Source of the DNA: Rheum nobile
Taxonomy: Eukaryota; Streptophyta; Magnoliopsida; Caryophyllales; Polygonaceae
Direction: 5' to 3'
Length of the DNA stretch: 64,000 nt
Assembly: GCA_027886185.1 (NCBI GenBank)
Contig: WOAB01000188.1
Location: forward strand, 496,001 to 560,000
In this document: one piece after another, positions 10,561 to 22,705 of the stretch
How positions within the stretch are numbered: position 1 is the first letter of the stretch
How the letters are laid out: each line of letters starts with the position of its first letter
Made by a program: the position numbers and the translations under genes
Notes under the pieces: model-generated
What the model was told of the DNA's origin: nothing
Seen by the model: the letters and a program-made list of their open reading frames with translations, nothing else
The model's database searches: none

Positions 10561-10945
10561 TATTGTTAAGAGTGAAATTTATCTTTTCTTTTAAATAGAA
10601 AATCCATAAAAGTTGACTAATATTTTCTCCAAAAAAGATAAAAGAATGAGTTAATCTCTCCTTAATCACTTTGAAGCCGTCGGTGACAGTCCCATTACAT
10701 CAACCTTCAAGCTAATAGGTCTTCGTTGAACTGTGACTAAATTCCTCCTAATTAAAATTTGCGGGCAAGTTTCCCTCCAAAAGAAAACTGGCATCCTTCA
10801 ACCCTTAATCCCTCCAGCTTAGCTCCCCTGACAAAAATCCGGAATATTCCTGGAGAACTTCAAAGCAGCCTGACTCTAGCACTTACTCCACGTGAGATAT
10901 TTCACACCTGATATTTCACACCAGACGCTTTCCATTACAGCTTGA

Positions 10946-13900
10946 ATGGGTAAGTAAACTCTCCTGAAAAACAATCGATTTTTCCCCTCTGTATACGTGA
11001 AGTTCAAAAACCTTCTTTATTTATAGATACGAAACTAGTGTATGTGAAGTTCATCAGTGGTGGAGAATGGAAACAACAAGTGAAAATGTGGTTGTATGAG
11101 GGTGATAGAACAGTGAAAGCCATGTTGTTTTCCCCTGACATGAAATTGGCTACACTGCGCGACAAATGGACTGAGAAGAATCCATTTGATGAAGAGAAGT
11201 TGTTTGTGCAATACGCTTATCAAAATAAACCAGAACTTCCACCCATCTTTATAAATGATGACGACGATCTTGATGCGTTCAAGTTCTTGAACAACTGTGG
11301 AGAAAATTCATCAGAGTGGAATATTGAGCTGTACACCAACCTTTTAAAGAAGGAAGAGATTCGAAGTGAAAGGGATGAACATCGTACTCTTCCTTCTCCA
11401 ACAGCTCCACCACCAACTCAAAGCCAAGACAATAGATACTTTGTCAGGTCATTTTTTAGAAAAGACAGAGTATCATACACTGACGTCAGGTCAGTTGATG
11501 AAATTATTAAAGCTGACAACGAAGCAGAGTTAAGGAGATTAAAAAGGGATGAAGTGAGGGGGAAAGACAAGAGAAAGTGTCCCATGATACTGAAAGACAT
11601 TATATCATTGAGTAGCGATGATGAGGACATTGAAGCTGCTACATCAAGAAACAAAGGAAAGGAGAAAATGACTGATTATGCCAACAATGGAGATTCTTTG
11701 GAGGATGAAATAGAAGATGGCTTTGACTACGGGGGCTGTTATCAATCAGGTGATGATGATCGTGTTGATGGTGGTGATGGGTTAGGGTATGCTTCAGGTG
11801 ATGATGTGAATACTGTTGGTCTAGATGATGTGTGGGAAGAAATAAATGGCATTGAGGGAACACAGAACGAGGAGCAAATAGAGGAGGACCAAGAAGAAGA
11901 AATTGATGTTGATGAAGACATGCTTAGAGAGATTGAAAAGAGGTACTATCCAGCGGAGAGGGACATGCAATGCATGTTAGTTGAAGATGAGGAAACAAGT
12001 GAAAACAAGTCCTCATATCCAACAATGAAGGTTGGTCAGCTCTTCAATTCTAAGGAAGAGTTCAAAGCTGCACTCTTCTCCCTGGCAATGGAAAATTTCT
12101 ATGAGATGCGTGTGAAGAGGTCCGATAAGTCCAATTATGATGTTGAGTGTGTTGACGACAAATGCACCTTCGTTTATCGTAGCTCATTGTATCGAAAAAC
12201 GTCCTTGTTTATGGTGCGACAATATGTTGTGGATCATACCTGTGGCATGAGAGTAAACCACAATCATCACAAAGGAGCAACTTCTCGGCTGATTGCCGAG
12301 AAAGTACTTCACAAGTATGTTTTTCTTGCATTTGAACAGTTTTTGTTATCAAAGGCCAATATGAATGCATCTATAGATTCACTTCGTGACATCTCAGGTT
12401 TTTAAACGGCCGTAAAGGCTTCCGTGCTTCAGAAATTCAGGATTTCATGTTACATCATAGGATAAGGACAAGCCAATCGAGCGCGGCTCTTCGCCCAGGA
12501 CATGGCACATGGTACAGCTGAGGATAGCTACAAGGCAATGTACTCTTACATGCACATGTTAGAGAAATATAATCCGGGAACATACACGGGAATAGTAAGA
12601 GATGCTGAGCATGTGATACCCCGTATTTTTGTAAGCTATTTCTGGAGTTTCGGGATTTTTCCCGAGTACCCGGTATGTACGTCAGATTTAATTCAGAGAG
12701 TTTAAGACGTTCGGTAATGCTCTCTGTATCTGTAATATTTTTTCTTAGTGAAATAAAATACAAACGACGTGCTTTGGATTTTAATACTCGTTCGCGTACG
12801 ATAATTTTATCCCGGGTTAATATCGTTTTCGTCTAAGAGTTGAGGAGGCGGCAAAGCCAAGGACGGCGCCCGCCGTACAGTGGCGGCACCCGCCATCGCA
12901 AGGCTCGAGGAGCAGGCTGGGTCTTCTCCTAGCTGGGGACGTCAGGCCTATGGCGGCGCCCACCGCATTTATGACGGCGCCCGCCGTCGTTGTTGTCCGG
13001 AGGTCCTTGCCCGAAGGTTGCCGGCGTGGCTCTGGCAGTGCCGGAGTAGCTCGTCGTAGGGCGCATTTGGCTATAAAAGGAGGTGTTTGGGAGGGGTTTT
13101 TGAGCTCAATCCACAGCCCAAGCTCTCTCAAATTCTTGCCTCACCGGAGTTGTGCCTCGCCGGATTTGTGAAGCTTTCACCGGAGGTCGTTTAGTGGTGT
13201 TTCCAGAGTGCCTTTGTGAAGCTTTTGGTAGCCTTGGAGGTTAGAAACCAAAGCAAGTAGAAGGAGGCCGAGTCGCTCGTGTTTTGGGTGAGTTTTCTCG
13301 CCGCTTCTGTCGTCTGAGTTCTTCACAGTGACCGCCGTGATGAACTGCGGCGACCGCCGCCAGTGTCCAGAAGGCCTTTTGGGGCTTTTGGCTTTGGTGG
13401 TCGTCGTTGTGGCGTCGTTCCTTTCGTTTTCTTTCGTCGTTTTTAGATTCGTACTGTGGTTATGTCGGATCTAACTTAGGGTTCCTTTTATGGGTCGACT
13501 CGAAGGTCGTTGTGCTGTCGGAGCTATACCCGTGTCGAGCCCGAAATCCCGTCATTGTCGTTAGGCTTGTTTCTATTCTGCGGATTAAGGCAAGTGGCGG
13601 TTCGCTCTTGCTCATCGTTTCCATATTTACATTGATTATCAGTTATTTCAATTGATTAATTAATTTGAAACGATTATTACTGTGTTCTTCTGGAAGTGAT
13701 TTATAAACTGTTTTGAAAATCATATAATAGGTTGTATATATGTTAGAACGGCGCTATTATCTGTGATCGCCTTTCGGTCCTTTATGTGGATTTATTATGT
13801 AACTGTAATTGTGTTGTATCTGTGTGGTTAGCACTGTTAGTTAGGAATGTACTCGGACTTCGTTCGGTCGTTTCTTTATAATCTGGTATCGGGGTGGCTC

Positions 13901-16366
13901 GTCTCCACCTGGTACTATTCTAAGATCATGATCGGTCTCTTTCACAAGTGTGTAGAGGCAGAACACTTAGCTGGTGTCACAAACCTTCCGGTGTGCGTCA
14001 CTCTCGACCAAACGTATACTAAGATGTGTTGTCCCAATGGTGGGGTACACATGTAAGAGTCTAATAACGTGATGTGTGTTTGAAATATAAATCAGATAAG
14101 TGCTACTCAACGCACATAATAAATAAACCTTCGGCGAGTAGTGCAACTAAGTTATAGTGCAGCTAGGAAAACTCGTCTCGACTTTGATCATAATACGTTC
14201 TCTTTCCAATCTGGATTCGCTGTATGCGGTGAGGTTGGTCGTGAACCGAAGCATCTCAGTCAGTTTTTAAATCATTGTTGTATGATTCTTTAAACTTTCC
14301 AGATTTGTCATAATTCCTTAAAGACTCACTTCCGTTGGAGTCTTCCTTTGAGTTGATTTCTGTAATGATTCAGTCTTCCAGAGTCTTCTCTTGTGCATAC
14401 CTCTTGTTATTATTCCGTAGAAGTATGAAGGTTGATTATCGTTATCGGTTATCATTCGAGAAACGATAAGTCTAACCTAATACAACTACATCGAACCTTC
14501 TGCTTTATACCCTTGCTAGTCTATTCAAGTAGACTAACCCACGAACTTTGTTCTCCGCATGTGGGCTGGTGTCATCCGTTCAATTCGGCACATCAGATAG
14601 AAAGTAGCTCAGAAGAATAGAAGGACTATGGAGTCGACGGTGGTTTTCGAATGTTTAAGTTATTTCGTTAATCAGGTTGAGATCTTTTGGGCAATGACTT
14701 TGGTTGTAATGTGTTTTGTAAGACTTCCGCTGTACCCTACTTTATAAGACTTCCGCTGTATTTGGTTTAAACTCTGTGTTAGCCTATTCGGGATTGGGTT
14801 GTAATCCCGTAACTCATGTTTCTTTGACAATGTTGTGTTTTGGAATTGAATGTGTTGATCATTATGTATCATTTGTATTTCATAAATTGTATTTAAATGG
14901 TAAAGCCTTGAGTGATCTCGGTAAGGAACACTAGGATCACTGGCGGTAATACATTTCCAAAAGGGTTAAGTTTTGGGGGTGTTACAGCGCAACGCTTCAA
15001 GTACGTCTTCTGGACTTTAGGTCCATGGATAAGGGTAGCGCTACATCTGAAAAAGGTCAATCTTCAACCTTCATGTAGTTAAGTCAGGACATATAGTCGC
15101 TTTGTCAGGTCAAACTACTATATGACTGCATATGTGACAAACAGAACAAGCATCATATGTCAAGCCATATAATCTTTTTTCAAACCTTATAACGCTATTG
15201 TCAGGGCAACGTCTGAGAAAATAGTTTTGCGTGTGTAGGTAATATCAGTTGACGACACTCACTTCACAGCCATGTTCAAGGGGATACTTCTCCTGGCAAC
15301 GGCACAAGATGGAAACGGCCAAATATATCCACTTGATGTTGCCGTTGTTAACAGTGAGAACGATGATGCATTGTCATTTTTCTTCAGTGAATTGAGGGTT
15401 GTTGTTCCTGATCATCCTGAGTTGTATTTCGTGTCTGACCGTCATGTTAGCATTAGGAAGGGTCTGAGAAATAGCTATCGTTTCACCAAGCATGGATATT
15501 GCATATATCACATATACCAAAACTTCAAGAGGAAGTTTGGCAGGCAAGACCTCTTCGGTATATTCAAAAAAGTTGCTCATGCTTACACAGTAACTGAGTT
15601 CAATCATCAGTTTGATCAAATAACAGCTGCATCTCCAAAGATTGGTCAATATCTGAAAGAAGCTGGAGTTAAAAACTGGGCGAGAGCGCATTTTCATGGG
15701 AACAGGTTTAACATCATGACAAGCAACAACGCCGAGTGTCTTAATGGCCTGTGGAAAACACAGCGTCAGTGGCCTATTCTTGCTCTGTTTGATGCGATTG
15801 TTGAGACCATTTCTAAATGGTTTTGTCAAAGAAGGGAAGCGGCTTCAAACTGGGACCAATACTTGTCACCCTCTGTGTACACGCTGGTAGAGGTGAAATA
15901 CATAAGGTCAGCAAAGATGAGTGTTCGAAGACTAAGCCAGTTTGAAGCAGAGGTCATACAAGGAACTTGTAGATACTCGGTGAACCTTAATGCTTGTACA
16001 TGTGATTGTAACATGTTCCAGATTGATAAAGTTCCTTGTGCTCATGCCATAGCGGTTGCAAGTGATAGGGGAGTGCGACTCACTGATCTCGTTCATCCCA
16101 TGTTCAAGAACGAGTGCGTGAGAGAAGTGTACAAGGAAACTGTGCATCTTGTTCCTCCCACAGGCCGATGGTCAGTTCCTGAAGCCGTGTCATCCATAAG
16201 ATGCTATCCACCAAAAGTAAAACGTCCTCTTGGAAGGCCACGTATTAATCGATACAGGGCGACGTGGGAGAGGAACTATACTAGGAAGAGGCGGTGTTCG
16301 TATTGCGGCAACCAAGGCCACAACAAGCAGTACTGTAGGAGGAGAAGGACTGACGAAGGATTATAG
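10946..16366 (+). pseudogene. MULE transposase (mudrA-type), interrupted by a solo LTR
   Basis: Proposed exons: 10946-10949 (ATG G), 11027-12314, 12398-12611 continued at 14992-15055, and 15239-16366. All introns have GT...AG ends and the phases join. Domains in order: a PB1-like N-terminus (VYVKFISGGEWKQQVKMW), a long acidic linker (about residues 105-315), the MuDR DNA-binding domain (VGQLFNSKEEFKAALFSLA to VVDHTCGMRVNHNH), and the MULE DDE core with D in ISVDDTHF, D in VSDRHVS and E in SNNAECLNG. Then follow a SWIM zinc finger (CTCDC...PCAHA) and a terminal CCHC knuckle (CSYCGNQGHNKQYC). Damage: a 1-base frameshift near 12485-12495 and the LTR at 12612-14986. The last exon is fully open, and the acidic exon too. 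It would cut and join the element ends as an oligomer in the nucleus. Start choice: MDTKLVYVKF results only if the 4-nt first exon is used. Confidence 0.85.
12612..14986 (+). mobile_element. Solo LTR (Ty3/gypsy, 2375 bp) inside the transposase gene
   Basis: It begins TGTGATACCCCG and ends GGGGGTGTTACA, flanked by GAGCA (12607-12611) and GCGCA (14987-14991), a 5-bp target duplication with one mismatch. Removing the LTR and one repeat restores the transposase frame across the site (AGAGATGCTGAGCA followed by ACGCTTCAAG). A TATA box CTATAAAAGG lies at 13071-13080. CpG-dense near-palindromes (GGCGCCCGCC types) cluster before it (12846-12990) and after it (13328-13362). Parts such as AAGGCAAGTGGCGGTTCGCT (near 13589) recur in the Tekay LTRs at 49.4-54.6 kb, so it is a related, diverged family. 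There is no internal region: LTR-LTR recombination left a solo copy. Confidence 0.88.
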
Positions 16367-18292
16367 GAAGAGAATGGGTTAGTGTTTTTTTGTTTAGAAT
16401 TGTCACCATGTTGGTGTTTTTTGGGCGTTTATGCTAGTAAACGTGGTCGCGTAAATATTGAGTATGTTTTTGTTGGGTGTTTCAGGGAAAAGATGTATGG
16501 TTTAAGTCTCTATAGTCTTAAACCACACCTCTTTTTGTGGGGGCTCCCCTTTTGGCTGGGATATAAACTTGATAAATTCAATCTTTGCTTAAGAGTTGAT
16601 TACTTGTCATCTTTGCTTAAGAGTTGATTACTTCTCATCATCACTGTTAAACTCACAAGAAAAAACTGTAAGAATCTATAACACCCTGTAAAACAACGTA
16701 TATGTCCTGACATGATCATTTGCTTGAGGAAAACCTAATACATAAACACGACCTGTAAAGCTTCAATACGACCTGTAAACCTTCAATATGTTCTGACAAC
16801 CTTAATCTAAAAACCTAATACATAAACACAATCATCTGCGAAACCATTTGAGTTAATAGGATTTGAACCTTAGTCTATAAACTTAATACATAAACACAAT
16901 CATCTGCGGAGTCTATAATTCTTCATATGAACCCTAGAATGTTTTGAATCTTGTACTGACATTGACAAGGATTGACTTGGATGAGCTTCGGTGCAAGAGC
17001 TTGGCCGATTGACAACCTTCGGCAATCCGGGGAGGCGATCTTTGAAGCGGGCTGTAGGGCAGCGTTGGAGGTGGATTGCGGCGGTCTTGATATCCAATGG
17101 TGGTGGAAGATGTTGAGAGTGGTGGCGCAAGAGGGGCCTGGTGGCACCGTCGTGGGCCTCGAGATATAGGGGGTGGAAGTGAAGGTGGTTTCGGTGGAAA
17201 CCCTAGCGGTGGAGGGTGGATTAGGGTTGCGATTTGAGGGAGGCGTGGAAGCGTTGGGGGAGGCGCTTGGTGTTGGTTGGGTGGCTTATGAGGTGTAGTT
17301 TGAAGGGTGGGAACGGCGGCGGTGGAAGGTGGAAGTGCCGAGGGATAGCTTGCTCTCAATGGATGTGACTCACCACGTTGAACAAGGGTTCTTGAACCTA
17401 GCTTGGATATGACTCACCAAGGGGATTCAAGGAGCGATTTGGCTGCTTTGATATGACTCACAAAGAAGCAAAATAGCATGAGCTTAAGGATGAAAATCTC
17501 TCTTGAGAGTGTTTGTTTGATTCAAGATTAAGCTAAAGAAGAAATGAGGGGTGACGGCGACCTTATACCCTAGCAGCCGGCCCTCAAGCAATTGTTTGCA
17601 GAAAATTAACTCCTAAAACCATGCATAAAATGCTAAACCAATGTCTTAAAAATGTCATTCAATCAATGCCTTAAAAAGGCCCTTGAAAAGTGCCTTAAGT
17701 CTCGTTTGGCACCGAGATTGTCATCAAGGAGAAGAAGTCTCCTAGATGGCTTGTTGTAGGCCTCTTCTTTGGTGATTAGGAGAGTGGATGGGCCGTCCTC
17801 CTTGCTTGCCAAAAGCCCATTAGAAAGTAGGCCTAGATCAAGTGATCGTTGGAGCTCCTTGGCCTTTGCTCGGGTGATGCATACGGGCTTGTCCTTCTCT
17901 TCCTTGCTCCTTGGCTGGTCCTCCATGCCTTCCTCCTTGTTGAGCTTGTCCATGTCTTGAAGATGGGACAAAATCACATCAGACATTGTGCTTAGGTTCT
18001 CTGCAAACGTTGTATTTGTCCTGAAAACGCTTGCATATGATCCATACTCATAAACGCATCCCCACACATAATAAGAGATTACATTGTTATGAAAACATTA
18101 TACAGAGATTACGTTGTTCAACTTTACAAAAACGTGCCCTTGGCATGGCATTCCCACACACAAAAGAAAAAAAAACTAGCATCGCAAAGTTCATACAAAA
18201 GGAGGGAAGATTAAAAACGCTTGCATATGAAAAACGCATCCCCACACATACTAAGAGATTACACTGTTATGAAAACATTATCCAGGCACCCA
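16367..18292. other. MULE interior with retroelement-like debris, no intact gene
   Basis: 16367-16900 is transposase 3' flank with short repeats (CGACCTGTAAA, ACATAAACACAATCATCTG). 16934-17359 (minus) is an open, proline-rich frame of 141 codons without a recognisable domain. 17370-17480 repeats GATATGACTCACCA three times. 17663-18067 (minus, 134 codons) contains VCITRAKAKELQ, resembling the ITRSRAK segment in many plant Ty3/gypsy polyproteins, so I take it as a retroelement fragment. At 18027-18100 and 18217-18283 a block with ACGCATCCCCACACAT is duplicated. Confidence 0.45.
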
Positions 18293-18734
18293 TCAAGATA
18301 GATAGCGCGCCATCAGATCTCCCCTTAAGAACTCAACATGATCCAACACCCTTTTTATGTTGAGTTCAGTGAAGACGGTGTCCCATTCAATCTGCCAAAA
18401 AAAAACAAAGCATCTTAGGCACGTCACTTGCATATAGGAAGAAAATATACAAGAAAACCCTTACCAGTCTGAACCTGAGCTTTATCCGGGTATTTTCTTC
18501 TTCGGTCTGAGCACCTGCCGGACTCACCGCAGCAAGCTCCCGCCTCAGGCGGACCAAATCCTTAATTAAAGCTACCAACTCCAAATCTCTCGCGACAATG
18601 TCGCGAGAGTAGCTCTCAAATTCGGCCTCGGTCATCATCCGCCCTCCAAGATGATCCACCACATCCCGGGCAGCTTGCAGAAGTTCATATACTTCAACGT
18701 ACACGCCAATGACAAATTCATGTTCTCCGGCCAT
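18293..18734 (-). CDS. Small two-exon gene of unknown function inside the MULE
   Basis: Exon 1 is 18734-18465 (90 codons from ATG) with donor CTG/GTAAGG; exon 2 is 18391-18293 with acceptor TTTTTTGGCAG/ATT, phase 0, ending TGA. The predicted protein has 122 residues: an N-terminal hydrophobic-alternating stretch (FVIGVYVEVYELLQAA), then a charged helical part with many Arg/Leu/Glu (DLVRLRRELAAVS), likely coiled coil, and a leucine-rich end. I recognise no family. It lies between the convergent transposase and ULP genes. Its upstream flank (about 18740-18960, including GGGAAAATTAAGAGGGGTCAAATC) recurs at about 19203-19350 and 21130-21180, in the second case just upstream of another two-exon gene, so the two look like members of one gene-plus-promoter module. 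The frame is undamaged, unlike that of its neighbours. Confidence 0.45.
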
Positions 18735-19508
18735 GGCTTTAGAATATAGAGTTTGTAGAGAAGATTTGGGAAAGTGAGAGTATTTGAAGAACCAAGAGAG
18801 CGTGGGAGTATTTGAAGATCCTTGGTAGAGAACTTTGGTACAGAGCCTGTGAGTATTTGAAGAAACTTGGTAGAAAAGATTTGCGAAAGTAAGGGTGTTT
18901 TAGGGAAAATTAAGAGGGGTCAAATCGGATAAAAATTGGAAACGAACTCACTTATTTCAATGTAACCTGACAACCCTGAAACCGTACTGTAAATAGCTTA
19001 ATAAGGCCTGAGAAACCCGAATAAGGCAAAAACTATCTATGTTGTTATTGGTTTGACTTCAATTAACAGTGCGTGAGTGAGACTAACTATAAGTCCTGAA
19101 AAACTACATATCTTAGAAACAGAACAAGCATTTGTCAGTCCACATATGGTTGATTGCAAAGCTTATAACTACGTTGTCAGGCCAAATATTGAGTCTGTAG
19201 ATAAGCAAGTGAGAGCCTCAGAGTATTTTAAGAACCTTGCTAGAGAGCCTGGGAAAAGCATTAAGAATCTTGGTATTGAACCTTGAGGAGAGAGTAAGGG
19301 TCTTTTGGGAAAATTAAGAAAGGGGTCAAATCGGATATGCATTGAAAACGAACTCACTTATTTCAATATTGTTATTGCTCTGACTTCAATTAACAAGGCG
19401 CGAGTGAGACAAACTATAAGCCTATAACTTTGTCAGTCCACATATGATTGTTTGCAAAGCTTATAACTACGTTATCAGGCCAAATATTAAGAGGTGTATG
19501 AAAATTAA

Positions 19509-19668
19509 GGGTGTGTTTGGTAGAAATAATGGAATGGGTTGGAATGAGGAATTGGGTTGAGAAGGTATGGGTTTGAGAATGCTAAATTTTAATTTGATGT
19601 TTGGTTTATTATTGGGAATGAAAAATTAACACACAAACTCTTCACTTTTTCTCATACCAACCCAACCC
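19509..19668. mobile_element. 160-bp MITE (PIF/Harbinger-like)
   Basis: Ends GGGTGTGTTTGGTA and, inverted from the right, GGGTTGGGTTGGTA, flanked by TTAA on both sides (19505-19508 and 19669-19672). The interior is rich in GGAATG/ATGGAATGGG words, as in Tourist-type MITEs. Non-coding. It shows that the MULE interior has itself been a transposon target. Confidence 0.6.
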
Positions 19669-20661
19669 TTAATTGGAAAGGATGACGTCAGGTCAAGATT
19701 TATTCAAAAGCCTAGGTTTTTGTACTTAAAATGACCTGACAACCCTGAAAACGTCTTGTAAGACTTTAATACGGCCTGACTTCAGTCAAACCTTTGCCTC
19801 CGTATTTGCAAATAATCGAGAACTTACCCTGCCATTTTATGGAAGTTTTAAAATCGTTTAAAGGCTATTTTTTCAGTTTAAAAACCCATTAAATTTGAAA
19901 AATATTAGGTTGGTTAATGTGGAAGTTTTTAAACTGTTTTTTAACGTTTTATAGACGGTTTGAACAAGTGTGACGTTTGTTTCAAATCCTCCCTAACTCC
20001 TAATCCTCCTATGGTTGTGTATCCTGCTCTGGCTAAGAAAAAGTAAAGCTGGAGAATATTGACTGAAATCTGCATGTAAGAAAAGGATTGCTTCAAAAAG
20101 CTTTTGTTTATGTACAAAAAGATGATGACCTGACACACATCACATCAGCATTGAACTTTCATTTCATTTCTCTTTCTTTAATAAAAACAAAAAAAACAAG
20201 TACAGTTCATATTTGCACAGAAGAAAAACAAAGAACAGCGAAGAGTAGAAAGAGGAACACCCTCTTCGAAAACAATTTTAATCGAGAGTATCTTGTCATC
20301 ACAATTTCAAATACAATTACCACATGTTGTTAGTACTCTGACATATAATGCGCCTTGTCCTGAAAACGTTACATTTGTCCTGAATATGCATGTTTACATA
20401 TTCGATGTTGTTATTGCTCTGAGATATTAATCAGTTTGCCCTGAACATTAGTATATGTATTATGAACACGATAAGTTTGTCCTGAACACGCATAAAAATA
20501 GTCAAAAGTAGTAAACGCGAGAATAAGGGCAAAGGATCTTTATTATTATCAGTCTATAACATTACATAACCACCATAAGTTCCAAGTAAGCACCCATAAG
20601 AAACAACATGAAAAAAACTAAGAAGCATCATTAAAACTTATTTAAAACATCCCCACGGGCA

Positions 20662-21012
20662 TCACTGGGGCAGAGAAAGATCTGGATAATCACGAACCAC
20701 GAACACCTTCACTCCGGCGACCCTCTCGCCGAGGCGGGCGAGATCTGCAACATCGTCTTCTGTCTGCAGCGGTTGAAGGAAACGCAGCCCGGAGGCTGGG
20801 AGCTGTTAAAAAAATCGATTTTGTACCTGGAGAGAGGCTGCTGATCATCCCGTGGACGGACCAAATATCCATCTTGTTTGTTGGCACCTTAAAGAGTCTA
20901 GTGCTCCCCCCGTGTATTCATGGGCCGTAAGCAGGGCCATAATGCCGGTGGATGGGGATAATTGCCCATCCCAATAGACCTGAAGGAAGACCTTCTTGAA
21001 CGAGTCTGGCAT
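20662..21012 (-). pseudogene. Second small two-exon gene of unknown function in the MULE
   Basis: Exon 1 is 21012-20827 (62 codons) and exon 2 is 20802-20662 (46 codons plus TGA); donor CAG/GTACAA, acceptor TTTTTTAACAG, both phase 0. A TATA box (TATAAATAG on the minus strand, about 21092-21100) lies about 80 bp upstream of the ATG. One in-frame TGA at 20845-20847 (probably CGA to TGA) interrupts exon 1, so the copy is probably dead unless read differently. Visible segments: FKKVFLQVYWDGQLSP, LLTAHEYTGG, then in exon 2 EDDVADLARLGERVAGVKVF. I do not recognise a family. The upstream flank shares GAAAATTAAGAGGGGTCAAATC with that of the gene at 18734, suggesting a duplicated promoter module. It could be a captured gene or an accessory gene of the element. 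Confidence 0.4.
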
Positions 21013-21224
21013 GTTGCTATAGAGTTTTTGGAATTGAGAGAGGAGTTTGAGAGAGGATTTGTGAGGGGTTTGCACAAGGAAAGAACACTATTTATACACA
21101 AAGATGAGTGGAGAATGGAGTTAATGACGGGTAGTTGAGGGAGTAAGAACGCTATTTAATTGAAAATTAAGAGGGGTCAAATCACATCTCTTTGCCAGTG
21201 GCTCGTACATCTTGACATATCTTT

Positions 21225-22245
21225 GATATGCATTGGAAAGGATGACTTATCATGACCTGACAAAGCATATTACGTACTGTAAGTCAGTAACATGACCTGA
21301 CAAAGTTTATTTCCAAAGCTTTGGTTTTATTTGAAAACTAACCCCACCATTTAAAACGTTTTTAAACCGTTTTTTTTTCGGTTTCAAAACCATTTAAATG
21401 TAGCAAAATATTAGGTTAATGTGGAAGTTTTCCCCCTCGTTTTAAAGGCTATTTTTCGATTTAAAACCCCTTTAAATGTAGGAAATATTAGGTTTTTCAA
21501 TGTGGGAGTTTTTCTACCGTTTTTAACCAGTGTGATGTTTGTTTCAAATCCGCCATAACTCCTAATCGGATATGCATTGGAATGGATGACTTTGAAAAGG
21601 ATTTATTCAACATGACCTGACAAATCTTAATACGTACTGTAAGGCAGTAATATGGCCTGACATAAGTCACAATTTTGCAAAGCTTTGGTTTTATTCGAAA
21701 ACTAACCCCACCATTTTAAACGGTTTTAAACCGTTTTAAACCATTTTTTTCGGTTTCAAAACCATTTCAATGTAGCAAAATATTAGGTTAATGTGGAAGT
21801 TTTCCCCCTCGTTTTAAAGGCTATTTTTCGATTTAAAAACCCTTTAAATGTAGGAAATATTAGGTTTTTCAATGTGGGAGTTTTTCTACCGTTTTTAACC
21901 AGTGTGATGTTTGTTTCAAATCCTCCATAACTCCTAATCGGATATGTATTGGAATGGATGACTTTGAAAAGGATTTATTCAACATGACCTGACAAATCTT
22001 AATACATACTATAAGTCAGTAATATGGCCTGACGTAAGTCACAATTTTGCAAAGCTTTGGTTTTATTCGAAAACTAACCCCACCATTTTAATCGGTTTTA
22101 ACCCGTTTTTAAGGCTATTTTTTCGGTTTCAAAACCGTTTAAATGTAGGAAATATTAGGTTGGTCAATGTGGTCGTTTTTCTACCGTTTTTAACCAGTGT
22201 GATGTTTGTTTCAAATCCGCCATAACTCCTAATCCTCCTATGGTG
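21225..22245. repeat. Three tandem 344-372-bp units carrying CCTGAC motifs
   Basis: Units start with GATATGCATTGGAA or a variant at 21225, 21569 and 21941. Each contains ATGACCTGACAAA, then a second CCTGAC about 40 bp on, then AAACTAACCCCACCATTT, poly-Thr/poly-Lys-like runs around TTTAAACCG, and ends CATAACTCCTAATC. A diverged relative of the same unit lies at 19672-20030. No coding potential. A third, shorter tandem (85-bp unit, 22386 and 22471) follows and also carries GACCTGACAAACC. Confidence 0.8.
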
Positions 22246-22705
22246 TATCCTGCTCTGGCTATGCAAATGGGTGGATGGTTAAGCTTATGATTTTAGAGCC
22301 AATCAGACTATTGAAAGCGTAAGAGTTGTTGAACATCACGGGACAACCTCTATGCTTATTTACCCGCATCATTTGACTTCAAGCAATATGTCCTCACTTA
22401 AACACCATCACAAGCATAGGTTTATGAACTGAAATTGACCTGACAAACCGTGGTCCTTGCTTGTAAAACGAGAATATGTCCTCACTTAAACACCATCACA
22501 AGCATAGGTTTATGAACTGAAAAGGACCTGACAAACCGGGGACCTTGCTTGTAAAATGAAATATTTTCCTGACATAAACACCATCACAAGCATGTAAACA
22601 TCCTGAAAACACGATCTTTCAAATTAAAATACAATTATCACACGTCTTCCTTGCCGAATGGTTCCCAACAACACAATACAATTATCACATTAAAATCAAA
22701 TGTCT

